Assembly (NCBI GenBank): GCA_964543905.1 | Contig: CAZIZO010000003.1 | Span: 310,001-374,000, forward strand | Source of the DNA: GCA-016699835 sp964543905 | GTDB lineage: Bacteria; Planctomycetota; Phycisphaerae; Phycisphaerales; UBA1924 | Reading direction: 5' to 3' | DNA: 64,000 nucleotides | In this document: positions 22,388 to 31,453 of the stretch, one piece after another | How positions within the stretch are numbered: the first letter of the stretch is position 1 | Layout of the letters: each line of letters starts with the position of its first letter | Program-made: the position numbers and the translations under genes | Notes under the pieces: model-generated | What the model saw: the letters and a program-made list of their open reading frames with translations, nothing else | Told to the model about the DNA's origin: nothing | Database searches by the model: none

Positions 22388-24700
22388 ATGAAGATCCGTT
22401 CTGTTTGTAGCGCTGCCGCCACGCTGGTCCTCGCGGCTTCCGCCTTTGCGCAGCCCGCGTGTACGAGCCTGGGCACGCTGAGCAATCCATCCACGACGAC
22501 GGGCACGGTGACGGTCCCCGTCGCCGGCACGCCCGGCATCCAGTGGCTCTGCTTCGACCTGCCCACGATCGACCGCACCCTTGGGCACTGGCTGGACATC
22601 GACACCAACGGCGCGGGCACGGGCAATCCTTCCGACACCGAGATCGGGCTCTATCGCGCCGACGGCACGATGGTCGCCAACAACGACGACTCGGGCCCCG
22701 GGCTTTTCTCCATGCTGTCCTTCGGCGACACCTCTCCCGCTCGTCCGGGCTTGGCCGCCGTGCTGCCGGCGACCTCGGTCGGCTCGACCCACACGGGATC
22801 GAATGGCGCGTTGCTCACCGCCGGCACCTATTACCTGGCCATCGCCACCTTCAACGCGACCTTCGGCGCGTCGGCCTTCGGCGTGACGACGACGGGCACG
22901 GCGACGGGCAACATCGCGTACCGCATTGACATCGGCACGGACGCGGCTCCCACGCCCCTCTCCTGCACGCTCGCGGTCTCCCCCACGAGTTCGTTCGTCG
23001 GCGGCACCTTCGTCGCTCGCGCGACCGTCACCCCGGGGACCATCCCCTCCAGCACGGGCATCGCCGTCTCCCTCAACGCCACCAACGTGGACGGCGGCAC
23101 GGTCACCCTCCTCGACGACGGCATCGCGCCCGACGTCACCGCGGGCGATCGCATCTACTCCGGCAACGTCACCGTCGGCGCGGGCGCGACCTTGGGCGCT
23201 CAGTCGCTCACGGCGACCGTCACCGACGCGGAGTCCCGTTCCAGCACCTGCAACGCGACCGTGACGATCGTCCCGCCGCCCCCGGCGAACGACGAGTGCA
23301 CCGGCGCGTTCACCGCGGTCACCGGGACCAACAACTACGACACCAATGGCGCCCTGACCAGTTCCGGGAACGGCAGCCCCTGCGGCGCCATCGGGACCGA
23401 CGTCTGGTTCGTCTGGAACTCGGGCAGCGGCGGCAACGCGACGATCGCGACCTGCGGTCAAACGACCGTCGACACCGTCCTCGCCGTCTACGCCAACTGC
23501 GGCGCCACCACCGCGATCGCGTGCAGCGACGACGGGTGCAGCGCGCAATCCACCGTGACCTTCTGCGCCGCCGCGAGCACCGACTACTACATCCGCATCG
23601 GCGACTTCGCCGGCGGCAACCCCCACACCGGCACGTTCACCATCGCCGTGGACACCTCGGGCACCCCGACCGCCACGGTCGCGGCCTCCCCCGCGTGCGG
23701 CGGTGAAGGCACCGCGGTGACCATCACCTCTCAACTCGGCAATGCCGGGTGCCCCGCGCAGACTGTGACCTCCGCCTCCGCCGACGCTTCGGCGATCAAC
23801 GGCGGGACCGTGACCCTCCTCGACGACGGCGTCGCTCCCGACGTCACCGCCGCGGACGGCATCTTCACTGGCACGGCGACCGTCGGCGCCGGCGCGGCCT
23901 CGGGTGACATCGTCGTCACCACCAACTACAGCGGTGGCGGCAGCAGCACCAACAACATCGCCTTCGTCGTCCCCGCCGCGGATGAGACGGGCGACACTCT
24001 GGACACCGCCGCTCGTGCGGGCGGCGCCGTTGCGGGTCAGGCGGCCATCTCCTCCATCTCGGGCACGATCGGTGATCTCGCGTGCGGCGGCAACGACGCC
24101 GACATGTGGCTCATCCGCATCTGCGATCCCACCACCTTCGGCGCGACCGCCGTCGGTGGCGTGACGTGGGATACCCAACTCTTCCTCTTCAATAACCAGG
24201 GCGTCGGCGTCGCGTTCAACGACGATTCGACCGGCCTCCAGTCCACGCTCACCAGCACCTTCACCTCCGCCCTCGTCCCGGGTGACTTCTACCTCGCCCT
24301 CAGCCCCTACTCCAAGGACCCGCTCGACGCCAGCGCCGCGGAAATCTGGCTCGATTCGCCCTTCAACACCGAGCGCGCGCCCGACGGCCCCGGTGCCGCC
24401 AACCCCGTGGCCTCGTGGAACAACGACAACTTCAACTCCGGCGGCGCCTACACCCTCGCCCTCACCGGCGTGTGCGCTTCCTGCCACGGGACGTGCCTTG
24501 CCGATTATGACGACGGCTCGGCCGCCGGCATCCCCGACGGTGGCGTCACGATCGACGACCTCCTCTACTACCTGTTCATCTTCGAGGCCGGCGACCTGTG
24601 CGCCGACGTCGACGATGGCTCGTCCACGGGCGTCCAAGACGGCGGCGTCACCATCGACGACCTCCTCTACTACCTGGCCCGCTTCGAGTCCGGCTGCTAA
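22388..24700 (+). CDS. Giant surface protein B with GC-type dockerin-like tail
   Basis: A 770-residue paralogue of protein A with the same domain order: signal peptide (MKIRSVCSAAATLVLAASAFAQ), PPC/DVUA0089-like domain (HWLDIDTNGAG, NNDDSGPGLFSMLSFGD), DDGIAPDVTAGDRIYSG repeat, Cys-rich domain (TDVWFVWNSGSGGNATIATCGQTT), DDGVAPDVTAADGIFTG repeat, a second PPC-like domain (WDTQLFLFNNQGVGVAFNDD) and the 68-residue tail (703-770). The first 50 coding bases and a tract around 23341-23435 are nearly identical to gene A, while linkers differ. Tandem duplication is clear. Separate transcription is likely, as a terminator and a leader lie between the two. Confidence 0.86.
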   Translation: MKIRSVCSAAATLVLAASAFAQPACTSLGTLSNPSTTTGTVTVPVAGTPGIQWLCFDLPTIDRTLGHWLDIDTNGAGTGNPSDTEIGLYRADGTMVANNDDSGPGLFSMLSFGDTSPARPGLAAVLPATSVGSTHTGSNGALLTAGTYYLAIATFNATFGASAFGVTTTGTATGNIAYRIDIGTDAAPTPLSCTLAVSPTSSFVGGTFVARATVTPGTIPSSTGIAVSLNATNVDGGTVTLLDDGIAPDVTAGDRIYSGNVTVGAGATLGAQSLTATVTDAESRSSTCNATVTIVPPPPANDECTGAFTAVTGTNNYDTNGALTSSGNGSPCGAIGTDVWFVWNSGSGGNATIATCGQTTVDTVLAVYANCGATTAIACSDDGCSAQSTVTFCAAASTDYYIRIGDFAGGNPHTGTFTIAVDTSGTPTATVAASPACGGEGTAVTITSQLGNAGCPAQTVTSASADASAINGGTVTLLDDGVAPDVTAADGIFTGTATVGAGAASGDIVVTTNYSGGGSSTNNIAFVVPAADETGDTLDTAARAGGAVAGQAAISSISGTIGDLACGGNDADMWLIRICDPTTFGATAVGGVTWDTQLFLFNNQGVGVAFNDDSTGLQSTLTSTFTSALVPGDFYLALSPYSKDPLDASAAEIWLDSPFNTERAPDGPGAANPVASWNNDNFNSGGAYTLALTGVCASCHGTCLADYDDGSAAGIPDGGVTIDDLLYYLFIFEAGDLCADVDDGSSTGVQDGGVTIDDLLYYLARFESGC

Positions 24701-24742
24701 GCCATCTCGCTCCTCGTGAGCGTGAGTAAGAGGTTTGCATCG

Positions 24743-24777
24743 AACGCCCGCGTCCAACGACGCGGGCGTTTCTTTTT
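24743..24777 (+). terminator. Rho-independent terminator of surface gene B
   Basis: A perfect 12-bp stem AACGCCCGCGTC with loop CAAC, followed by TCTTTTT. It lies 43 bases past the stop and just 20 bases before the next start codon at 24797. Confidence 0.92.
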
Positions 24778-24796
24778 CCTTCTCCTATCCTCACGC

Positions 24797-25807
24797 ATGC
24801 CTGCTCACGCCGACATTCTCGTCCTGGGCGCGGGCGTCGTTGGGCTGACCTCCGCGATCCGCCTTCGGGAGGCCGGGCACGGCGTCCGCATCCTCGCCGC
24901 CCGTCGCACGCCGAACACCACCTCCGACCGCGCCGGCGCGTGCTTTACGCCTTTTCGAGATGACGCCGACGCTCGCCCGCTCGAATGGTCCCGCGTGGGG
25001 TACCGCGTGCTCCGCGAACTCGCCCGCGACCATCCCGAGAGCGGCGTGCGCCTGGCGCCCATGCGTGAGTTCATGCACACGCCCAACGCGCCCGAACCGT
25101 GGTGGGGCGAGATCGTCGGCGGGTGCAGGGCGCTCCCCGCGCCCGCTCCGTTCACCGTCACCTACGAAGCGACGCTTCCCCACATCGACATGACCCGCTA
25201 CGTCGCGTGGCTGGAGCGATGGGCGGCGTCGCTGGGCATCCCGATCGAGACTCGGTGCGTCCAGGCCTGGGACGAGGCCTTCGCGTTCGGCGCCTCCACG
25301 ATCATCAACTGCACGGGCCTTGGCGCGCGTGAACTTGCCGGTGACACGGCGATGATGCCGATGCGAGGTCAGATCCTCCACGTTCGCAACTCGCTCGGCC
25401 TCGAGTTCAGCCTCCACGACGAGCCCAGGGGCGACGTGGTGACCTACGTCTTTGCGTTTCCGGGCCACCTTGTTCTGGGCGGAACCTATGAGCCCGGTGT
25501 TTGTGTGGACGCCACCGAGCCCGACGCCATCGACGCCATCCTTGAGCGCTGCCGAAACCTCCTGCGTGCGGACGGAGACCCGCGCTGGAACGAACTTGGG
25601 CGTGACGAGATCAAGCGAGTCGCCGGGCTCCGCCCGGCCCGTGTCGTCGGGAGCAACTCCGAGGCCATCCGTCTCGAACTCGAACGCCCCGGCGACGGGC
25701 GAACGATCGTGCACAACTACGGTCACGGACGCAGCGGCGTGACGCTGAGTTGGGGGTGCGCCGCGGACGTGGTGCGCTGCGTGGACCACGCACGACGGAC
25801 TCACTGA
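24797..25807 (+). CDS. FAD-dependent D-amino-acid oxidase-like enzyme
   Basis: A 336-residue flavoprotein of the DAO family. The N terminus has the Rossmann FAD motif ILVLGAGVVGLTSAIRLREAG; the C terminus has the D-amino-acid oxidase signature HNYGHGRSGVTLSWGCA, and GLRPARVV with an Arg typical of carboxylate binding lies before it. It should oxidise D-amino acids (or D-aspartate) to 2-oxo acids with H2O2; the middle CCTGLGARELAGD-like stretch (NCTGLGARELAGD) fits the same family. The cofactor-binding side is well kept, the substrate side is not diagnostic. No Shine-Dalgarno is visible; the ATG gives the right start for the FAD motif. Confidence 0.85.
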   Translation: MPAHADILVLGAGVVGLTSAIRLREAGHGVRILAARRTPNTTSDRAGACFTPFRDDADARPLEWSRVGYRVLRELARDHPESGVRLAPMREFMHTPNAPEPWWGEIVGGCRALPAPAPFTVTYEATLPHIDMTRYVAWLERWAASLGIPIETRCVQAWDEAFAFGASTIINCTGLGARELAGDTAMMPMRGQILHVRNSLGLEFSLHDEPRGDVVTYVFAFPGHLVLGGTYEPGVCVDATEPDAIDAILERCRNLLRADGDPRWNELGRDEIKRVAGLRPARVVGSNSEAIRLELERPGDGRTIVHNYGHGRSGVTLSWGCAADVVRCVDHARRTH

Positions 25808-25877
25808 TTTCCGATTTCGCGACGTTCGACACCGCCGGGGAGCACGCGCAAGGCCACGCCCGCGCCACGGGTGTGTG

Positions 25878-27956
25878 TTACGGTTGATACAACGCCGAGT
25901 TTGGAATCACCTGCTTGGGGACGCCCGGTCCGCTCCAGAGGACCTTCAACTCCGCGCCGCCCGTCCGCTCGAAATACTCGACCGCGATCGGGTGCAGGCC
26001 GGCGCTGAGGGCCACCTCGGCGGACTTCTCTTGCAAACTGTGCAGCCCGTCGTTGTCGACGATGAGATCGTTGCCCAGAAACAATCGGCTGCCATCGTCC
26101 GAGGCGAGCGTGAGCACGTAGACCCCATCGCGGGGCACGTCGAGGTACCCGGCAAACGTGTAGGCGTAGAGGTCTTCGTTCGGGCGATCGAGGGTGAAGG
26201 CCTGCTTGGTCTCCATCGCCACGTGCCTGAGGCCCGAGAGTTCATCGCACGACTTGAACTCGCCCTTGTAGAGTTTCGCCGTCAGCCCGTGCGTTTCCCG
26301 CGTGATCTGGGCCGCGGGCCGAGGCGTCGCGAGGGTGAACGTCCGACTCGAAACGGGGCTGACGGCACGATCGCCACGGAAGGTGCGAGCGCGGAGCGTG
26401 GTGGTCCCGGTGATCGCGATGGGGCCCTTGGCCTCGGGGGATGTCGCCTTGGGGTCACTCCCATCGAGGGTGTATCGCACCGTGGCGCCCTCTCGCGTGG
26501 TCGTGGCCGTCACGTCCATCGTGCCCATGAACACGCTCGTGGGCCCGGCAAGGGTGGGGGGGTCGGCGATGTCCGGTGCGCCCGCCACGTCCAGCACCAC
26601 CACGCTGTTGATGGCGTCCGGGGCGCTGTTGGGGAGGGAAATGTGGAGCGCATCGTCTTCACGCCTCACGGGCAGTTTGGCGCCCGGGGCCGCAAGCACA
26701 TGCGCCGCGAGTGCCTCGTTGTAGATTCCCGGGACAACGAGCAGCCCATTCTTCGGCCAATCAAAGACATGCAGATACAGGCGGGTGGTCGGGCCCTGAC
26801 GCTTCATGGTGCAGCGCCCCCACGCCAGTTTTTTGAAAGGGCCGCCTTGTGTGCCGTAGATTGACTCGCCGTTCGTCTTCATCCATGCGCCGATCTCCCG
26901 GAGGCGTTGGACGCTCTCCGCGGGGATCTCCCCCTCGGCCGTCGGACCGACGTTGAGCAGGAAGTTGCCGCCCTTGCTCGCGATGTCGGCCAACTTCTGG
27001 AGGAGGTCCTTGGTCGTCTTGTAGTGATGGTCCTTCGCGTTGTAGCCCCAGTTGTTGTTCATCGTCATGCAGGTTTCCCAGTCGAACGCGGGGGCGTCGT
27101 CGGGGATGAACTGCTCGGGCGTCCCATAGTCGCCCATGCGGCCGCCGTGCTCGGTGTTCTCGAGCCCATAGGCGCCGCCGCCGCGTCCGACGCGGCTGTT
27201 GATGATGATGCGAGGGCGAAGCGATCGGACGTGCTGTTCGATCTCGTGCCCGAGCGTGTTGTTCCAGGTGCCCTCCCATTGCCCATCAAACCAGAGCAAT
27301 CCGGGGTCGTACGTGTCGGAGCACAGTTCCTTCAACTGGCCCTTCAGATAGGCCACAAACCTGTTGAAGTCCGCGCCCGCCTCGGGGCGGTCGGCCTTTT
27401 CCCACGGGCGGCGAGGGAGGTAGTCCGGATGGTGCCAGTCCATGATGGAGTGGTACATGCAGAAGCGGACGCCGCCGTCTTTCTTGCAGGCGTCGGAAAG
27501 TTCCTTCATGATGTCACGTCGGAACGGGGTGGACATGACGTCCCAGTCGGTCAGGGCGCTGTCGAAGAGGCAGAAGCCGTCGTGGTGCTTGCTGGTGATG
27601 ACGAGGTATTTCATCCCGGCCTCTCGCGCGATCGCGACCCATTGCTCGGCATCGAACTTGACGGGATTGAACTTATGCCGCAGGCCCTCGTATTCCCCCA
27701 CGGGAATCTTCGCCGTGTCGCGGATCCACTCGGCATGGTTGCTTCCCTTCCCAGGCCATTCGCCCGCGGGGATCGAGTACAACCCCCAATGGATGAACAT
27801 GCCGAAGCGGGCGTTTCGCCACCAGGCCATGCGGATGTCGCGATCGGCCTCGCTGGGCTCATGCGCGGCCGCCGTCTTGGGTGCGGTCGGCTCGCCTTGC
27901 GCAAAGACACTCGCGGCCAAGGCCAAGCACGCCGACATCGTCCAACGCTTCCACAT
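25878..27956 (-). CDS. Exported GH29 alpha-L-fucosidase with PA14 domain
   Basis: A 692-residue exported enzyme (signal peptide 1-20, ending SVFAQ). The GH29 catalytic domain covers about 35-390: ARFGMFIHWGLYSIPAGEWPG, VITSKHHDGFCLFDS (123-127 SKHHD) and the nucleophile Asp224 in LLWFDGQWEG; then GNFLLNVGPTAEGEIP. It is followed by a beta-sandwich, a chitobiase/FN3-like domain (VRYTLDGSDP) and a C-terminal PA14 domain (YLDVPRDGVYVLTLASDDGSRLFL). It should release alpha-L-fucose from glycans such as algal or animal polysaccharides. TGGAG precedes the ATG. The CBM9-like gene at 28054 lies 97 bases upstream on the same strand and may work with it. Confidence 0.93.
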   Translation of the reverse strand: MWKRWTMSACLALAASVFAQGEPTAPKTAAAHEPSEADRDIRMAWWRNARFGMFIHWGLYSIPAGEWPGKGSNHAEWIRDTAKIPVGEYEGLRHKFNPVKFDAEQWVAIAREAGMKYLVITSKHHDGFCLFDSALTDWDVMSTPFRRDIMKELSDACKKDGGVRFCMYHSIMDWHHPDYLPRRPWEKADRPEAGADFNRFVAYLKGQLKELCSDTYDPGLLWFDGQWEGTWNNTLGHEIEQHVRSLRPRIIINSRVGRGGGAYGLENTEHGGRMGDYGTPEQFIPDDAPAFDWETCMTMNNNWGYNAKDHHYKTTKDLLQKLADIASKGGNFLLNVGPTAEGEIPAESVQRLREIGAWMKTNGESIYGTQGGPFKKLAWGRCTMKRQGPTTRLYLHVFDWPKNGLLVVPGIYNEALAAHVLAAPGAKLPVRREDDALHISLPNSAPDAINSVVVLDVAGAPDIADPPTLAGPTSVFMGTMDVTATTTREGATVRYTLDGSDPKATSPEAKGPIAITGTTTLRARTFRGDRAVSPVSSRTFTLATPRPAAQITRETHGLTAKLYKGEFKSCDELSGLRHVAMETKQAFTLDRPNEDLYAYTFAGYLDVPRDGVYVLTLASDDGSRLFLGNDLIVDNDGLHSLQEKSAEVALSAGLHPIAVEYFERTGGAELKVLWSGPGVPKQVIPNSALYQP

Positions 27957-28053
27957 GATCGGACTCCAGGACCACCTCATCACGAGGGGCGAGTGGGGGA
28001 GGGTTTACCTGTGCAACAACGGAGGATAATCGAACTCGGGATCGCCTGCATAT

Positions 28054-29097
28054 TCAGTCCACCCACACGAGCGAATCCTGACGGATCCACACCCGTCGTC
28101 CAGCCTCGCTGGTCCACGCATCCCAGCCATCGGGCGTAGCCCGAAGGACGGTGACGGCGGCCGCGCCGGCTCCAAGCCATCCCAGATGGACGAGCGTGCT
28201 CAAGTCGTTCGCCCATCGCCCACGCTCGGCCTTGTGTCGAGCCTGGGCGTAGTACGTCGCGTGCAGAATATGCCTCGCGGTGGCGGTGCGGTCCGCGAGC
28301 ACGTGCTCGCGCGCCGCGGCTTCGCTCCCCGCCTTCGCGTGCGAGAACTGGACGGTCCCCCACATCTCCGGGCGGTGCATGTCGATGAGCCCCTGGGGCG
28401 ACCAGACCCAGTTGTGCTCGGGCCGGCCCGCGACCTTGCGATACTGGCCGTCGATCACGTCGAGGTCCCACTGCACCCGAGAGAAGTTGACGCGCCATTG
28501 CTCCCCCGCGCGAGGCGGCGCGGCGGGCACGTACTCGCCGTCCCGTCGCACGTGACGATCGAACGCTCGCCAGGGGAACGCCAACTCGACCGACCAGCCC
28601 CGATCCACGTCGTGCGGGGTGTTGAGCGTGCCGTCGAGGCGGACGCCCTTGCGCAGCCCGACGACATTCCAGTCGTGATCCGCCGGTCCACCGTCGCGGT
28701 AGGGCTTGGCAAGGTGGAGGTCAAAGACCGTCCCGAGCGCGTTGATCTCGAGTTCGTAGTAGTTGTGATTGTCGCCCGTGGGATTGAGGAACACCTCGAA
28801 ATCGTTGTCGTGATAGACGATCGAGTCGTGCTCGGTGAGGGTGCCCCACAGGTGTGGTTCGTCCATCTCGGCCGCGACGTAGAGGCACTCGTCGTCCCAG
28901 AGCATCTTGACCCGTGTTTGATGTCGGGGCATCGGGCGAGCGTCGCCCTCGATGTCCACGAACGCCTCGGTCCACGGCGCCGCCCGCCACGCCGGTTTCC
29001 TCAGGTCGCCATCGATCTCGATCGCCTCGGGAGCACGGAAACAGGTGTACTCCCTTCGGCGCTGCACGGTGGGCGGGTCGTAGGGCTTGGGCGGCAT
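28054..29097 (-). CDS. CBM9-like carbohydrate-binding protein
   Basis: A 347-residue protein whose first 240 residues match the family 9 carbohydrate-binding-like fold of planctomycetes and Bacteroidota: AIEIDGDLRKPAWRAAPWTEAFVDIEG, VKMLWDDECLYVAAEMDEPHLWG, YHDNDFEVFLNPTGDNHNYYELEINALGT and WSVELAFPWRAF. No signal peptide is visible, so the protein may be cytoplasmic or its export is unusual. The C-terminal 90 residues are helical, then a domain reading TVLRATPDGWDAWTSEAG. It is the upstream gene of the fucosidase pair and divergent from the UbiA-type gene. Confidence 0.8.
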   Translation of the reverse strand: MPPKPYDPPTVQRRREYTCFRAPEAIEIDGDLRKPAWRAAPWTEAFVDIEGDARPMPRHQTRVKMLWDDECLYVAAEMDEPHLWGTLTEHDSIVYHDNDFEVFLNPTGDNHNYYELEINALGTVFDLHLAKPYRDGGPADHDWNVVGLRKGVRLDGTLNTPHDVDRGWSVELAFPWRAFDRHVRRDGEYVPAAPPRAGEQWRVNFSRVQWDLDVIDGQYRKVAGRPEHNWVWSPQGLIDMHRPEMWGTVQFSHAKAGSEAAAREHVLADRTATARHILHATYYAQARHKAERGRWANDLSTLVHLGWLGAGAAAVTVLRATPDGWDAWTSEAGRRVWIRQDSLVWVD

Positions 29098-29134
29098 CCG
29101 TCATCGTACCGCGCGCCTCTGCGTACGATTGAGC

Positions 29135-30052
29135 GTGACGGTGATCAACGCCCATCTCTCCCTTTCTCGCACCTTGCGCCTCGCCGCCGCGGACGTGAAA
29201 CTCTCGCATAGCGTCTTCGCGCTTCCCTTCGCCGTGCTGGCGTCGTTCCTCGCGCGGGATGCGACGCTGGGCTGGTGGCGATTCGGCGGCCAACTGGCGT
29301 TGGTCGTCGTCTGCATGGTCTTCGCCCGGACGTGGGCGATGTTGGTCAATCGTCTCGCGGATCGCTCCATCGACGCCCGGAACGAGCGGACGCGCTTCCG
29401 TGTCTTTGCCGCCGGTGCACTCTCTGTGACGCGTGGATGGACCCTCGCCTCCGCGATGGCCCTTGGCTTTGTCGCGTCGACCAGCGCGTTCTGGTTCTTC
29501 TTCGACAATCCCTGGCCGGTGCTTCTGAGCGTGCCCACCCTCGCGTGGCTCGCGTTCTACTCCTTCACCAAGCGGTTCACGGCACTCTGCCACCTCGTGC
29601 TCGGCCTCGCCCTGGGCTTCTCCCCCATCGCCGCCGCCATCGCCATCCGACCCGAGTTCCTCGCCCAGTCCTCCACGCTGTGGTGGATCGCCGCGTTCGT
29701 CGTCCTTTGGGTCGCCGGGTTTGACGTGATCTACGCTCTCCAAGACATCGCCTTCGACCGAGCGGCAAGCCTGTTCAGCATTCCCGCTCGCCTCGGGGAG
29801 CGTGGCGCCGCATGGACCAGCCGGCTCCTGCATCTGGCAGCGTTCGCATGCCTCGCCTCCGCATGGATCAGTCATGCGCCGTGGGGGCCGATCCTTGGCG
29901 GCGGTGTCCTGCTTGTCGGCTCACTTCTGATCTACGAGCACCACGTCGTCGCCTCTCGGGGGCTCGTCGGAATCCCTTTGGCCTTCTTTACGGTCAACGG
30001 CGTCGTCAGTTGTGTTCTTGGAGCGCTCGGTTGTTTGGATCACGTTTGGTAA
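29135..30052 (+). CDS. UbiA-family prenyltransferase, probably of the menaquinone (MqnP) type
   Basis: A 305-residue membrane protein with eight or nine hydrophobic segments. The two Asp-rich motifs for prenyl-diphosphate and Mg2+ binding are present: NRLADRSIDARNERT and DVIYALQDIAFDRAAS. The NRLxDRxID form fits the futalosine-pathway prenyltransferase group more than ubiquinone UbiA, and UbiE/MenG at 45792 gives the later methylation step of the same pathway. I chose GTG at 29135; GTG at 29141 is nearly equivalent, and there is no strong Shine-Dalgarno. The start lies 37 bases from the start of the divergent CBM9-like gene. Confidence 0.83.
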   Translation: MTVINAHLSLSRTLRLAAADVKLSHSVFALPFAVLASFLARDATLGWWRFGGQLALVVVCMVFARTWAMLVNRLADRSIDARNERTRFRVFAAGALSVTRGWTLASAMALGFVASTSAFWFFFDNPWPVLLSVPTLAWLAFYSFTKRFTALCHLVLGLALGFSPIAAAIAIRPEFLAQSSTLWWIAAFVVLWVAGFDVIYALQDIAFDRAASLFSIPARLGERGAAWTSRLLHLAAFACLASAWISHAPWGPILGGGVLLVGSLLIYEHHVVASRGLVGIPLAFFTVNGVVSCVLGALGCLDHVW

Positions 30053-30141
30053 AAGAAAAATCGACGTTAGCCGCTCCTCTCGGGTTGAAGTGATGTCCGG
30101 ATCGAGGTAAAGTCCTGATGTAACTGTTTCTATGCCCCCGG

Positions 30142-30181
30142 AAGGGCGGCTAGCGCGCGATAGTGCCTGGCCGCCTTTTTC
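30142..30181 (+). terminator. Probable terminator after the prenyltransferase gene
   Basis: A 6-bp GC stem (GGCGGC 30145-30150 with GCCGCC 30070+100, that is 30170-30175) extended by A-T pairs, with a 19-base loop and five T at 30176-30180. It stands 90 bases past the stop. Confidence 0.65.
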
Positions 30182-30249
30182 GTTGCGCCTCTTTTCTTCC
30201 CACACGCCGTCCGCGGCGAGACTACCCGCATTATCTTTCAGTATGTTTT

Positions 30250-30267
30250 GAAATCTTTGTGGATTTC
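30250..30267 (+). promoter_or_regulatory. Perfect 6-bp inverted repeat, possible autoregulatory operator
   Basis: GAAATC-tttgtg-GATTTC lies 26 bases before the ATG of the GbsR/MarR regulator, in an AT-richer stretch. MarR-group proteins often bind such repeats next to their own promoter. Binding is inferred from position and symmetry only. Confidence 0.45.
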
Positions 30268-30293
30268 ACGTCGATCCAGGTGCATACTTCCAT

Positions 30294-30905
30294 ATGCCCA
30301 CGGCGAAATCCCAGGCCGAACAGCGTCGTTCGCTCCGCGAAGCGCAGGATGGCTTTGTCGCCGTCTGGGGCAAGATGGCCGGTGCCTGGGGCATCTCGCG
30401 AACGATGGCCGAGGTGCACGCCCTGCTCTACATCGTCGGCGAGCCCCTGTGCACGGACGAGATCATGGAGCGGTTGGAGATCTCGCGCGGGAACGCGTCG
30501 ATGTCACTGCGGGCGCTCGCGGATTGGGGGATCATCGTCCGCGCGCACAAGCGGGGGGATCGCAAGGAGTATTACGCGGCGGAACAGGACGTGTGGACGA
30601 TGTTCCGCGCGATCGTGCGCGAGCGCATCAAGCGCGAGGTGGACCCGCTGCTCGCGTCGCTGCATGAGTTGAAGGATGAGATGCAGGAGAGCAAACTCAA
30701 ACTGGTGGGCGACCAGGCGTCGCAGGCGCGGGCGATGAGCGCGAGGTTGGAATCGCTGCTGGAGTTCTTCCAGACCTTGGAAGCGTTCTCGTCGCAGTTC
30801 GTCAGCCCGGCGGGGCAGGGGTTGCAGATCGCCGCGTCGCTCTTGAGCGCGGCGCCGGGCTCGCGCGATGATCGCAAGGCCGGTCCAAGGGAGTTGGCGT
30901 CTTGA
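30294..30905 (+). CDS. GbsR/MarR-family transcriptional regulator
   Basis: A 203-residue regulator with a winged-helix domain in the first half: AVWGKMAGAWGISRTMAEVHALLYI, EIMERLEISRGNASMSLRALADWGII, then the wing RGDRKEYYAAEQD, exactly as in the GbsR subgroup (regulators of glycine betaine uptake and of membrane processes). The second half is a long helix (IKREVDPLLASLHELKDEM...), likely for dimer formation. The effector is unknown. The next gene starts inside its stop codon, so that gene is translationally coupled to it. Confidence 0.88.
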   Translation: MPTAKSQAEQRRSLREAQDGFVAVWGKMAGAWGISRTMAEVHALLYIVGEPLCTDEIMERLEISRGNASMSLRALADWGIIVRAHKRGDRKEYYAAEQDVWTMFRAIVRERIKREVDPLLASLHELKDEMQESKLKLVGDQASQARAMSARLESLLEFFQTLEAFSSQFVSPAGQGLQIAASLLSAAPGSRDDRKAGPRELAS

Positions 30906-31375
30906 CCTCCCTTTCTCGCCAGCCTCGGGGCATGCCCGTCGCCACGCCGCCGCACCACCTGCCCACGCGGGTCGAGATCGCCTGGGACATGACGTGTGAG
31001 GCCCTCGCATCCGCGCCCCAGGCGATTCGGGACTCCATCGTCCACGGGCACGCTCGTGCGGCTACGGCGCGGTTGCTGGCGTTGATTGACCTTTCGCAGC
31101 CAGACGGCCCGAGCGTCTCGATCCGTGTTGAACGGGGCGATGCCGTCGCTGGCGCGTCGGTGCTCGTGGCGAACATGGCGGCGGCACACATCCTGCGGGA
31201 CGACTCGGTCGGCCTTGTGCACCTGGACGCGGCGGCCGACGGCCTGCATCTCAACGTGACCCTGCGGTCGTGCCGGGATGGCGTCACACTTCTGTACGCA
31301 AGGTCGAGCGTGTTCGAGGCGCTCGGCGTGCCGGGCGGACGCGTGGAGCCGCCTCTGCTTCGGGCCATCGAGTAG
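30902..31375 (+). CDS. Conserved-looking hypothetical protein coupled to the GbsR regulator
   Basis: A 157-residue protein of unknown family. It has no signal peptide and no transmembrane segment; the beta strand-like stretches VSIRVERGDAVAGASVLVANMAAAHILR and LHLNVTLRSCRDGVTLLYAR are the most ordered. The TTG at 30902 overlaps the preceding TGA as TTGA and has GGGAG eight bases upstream, which makes translational coupling plausible; the ATG at 30932 is the alternative. Co-occurrence with the regulator is the only hint to its role. Confidence 0.6.
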   Translation: MTSLSRQPRGMPVATPPHHLPTRVEIAWDMTCEALASAPQAIRDSIVHGHARAATARLLALIDLSQPDGPSVSIRVERGDAVAGASVLVANMAAAHILRDDSVGLVHLDAAADGLHLNVTLRSCRDGVTLLYARSSVFEALGVPGGRVEPPLLRAIE

Positions 31376-31453
31376 CCGGCAACGTTCGCGCGAACGCATC
31401 CTCTTGACAAGGCGCGACTGGACGAAGCGTTCTTCGCGGTGTCCACGCGGCAA

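Noticed and set aside
28054..29097. Signal peptide for the CBM9-like protein
   Set aside because: The N terminus (MPPKPYDPPTVQRRREY) is not hydrophobic, and no longer start upstream gives one.
30000..30300. Replication origin at the strand-composition switch
   Set aside because: No dnaA, dnaN or cluster of DnaA boxes; only one near match. The composition is a mosaic rather than a single switch.
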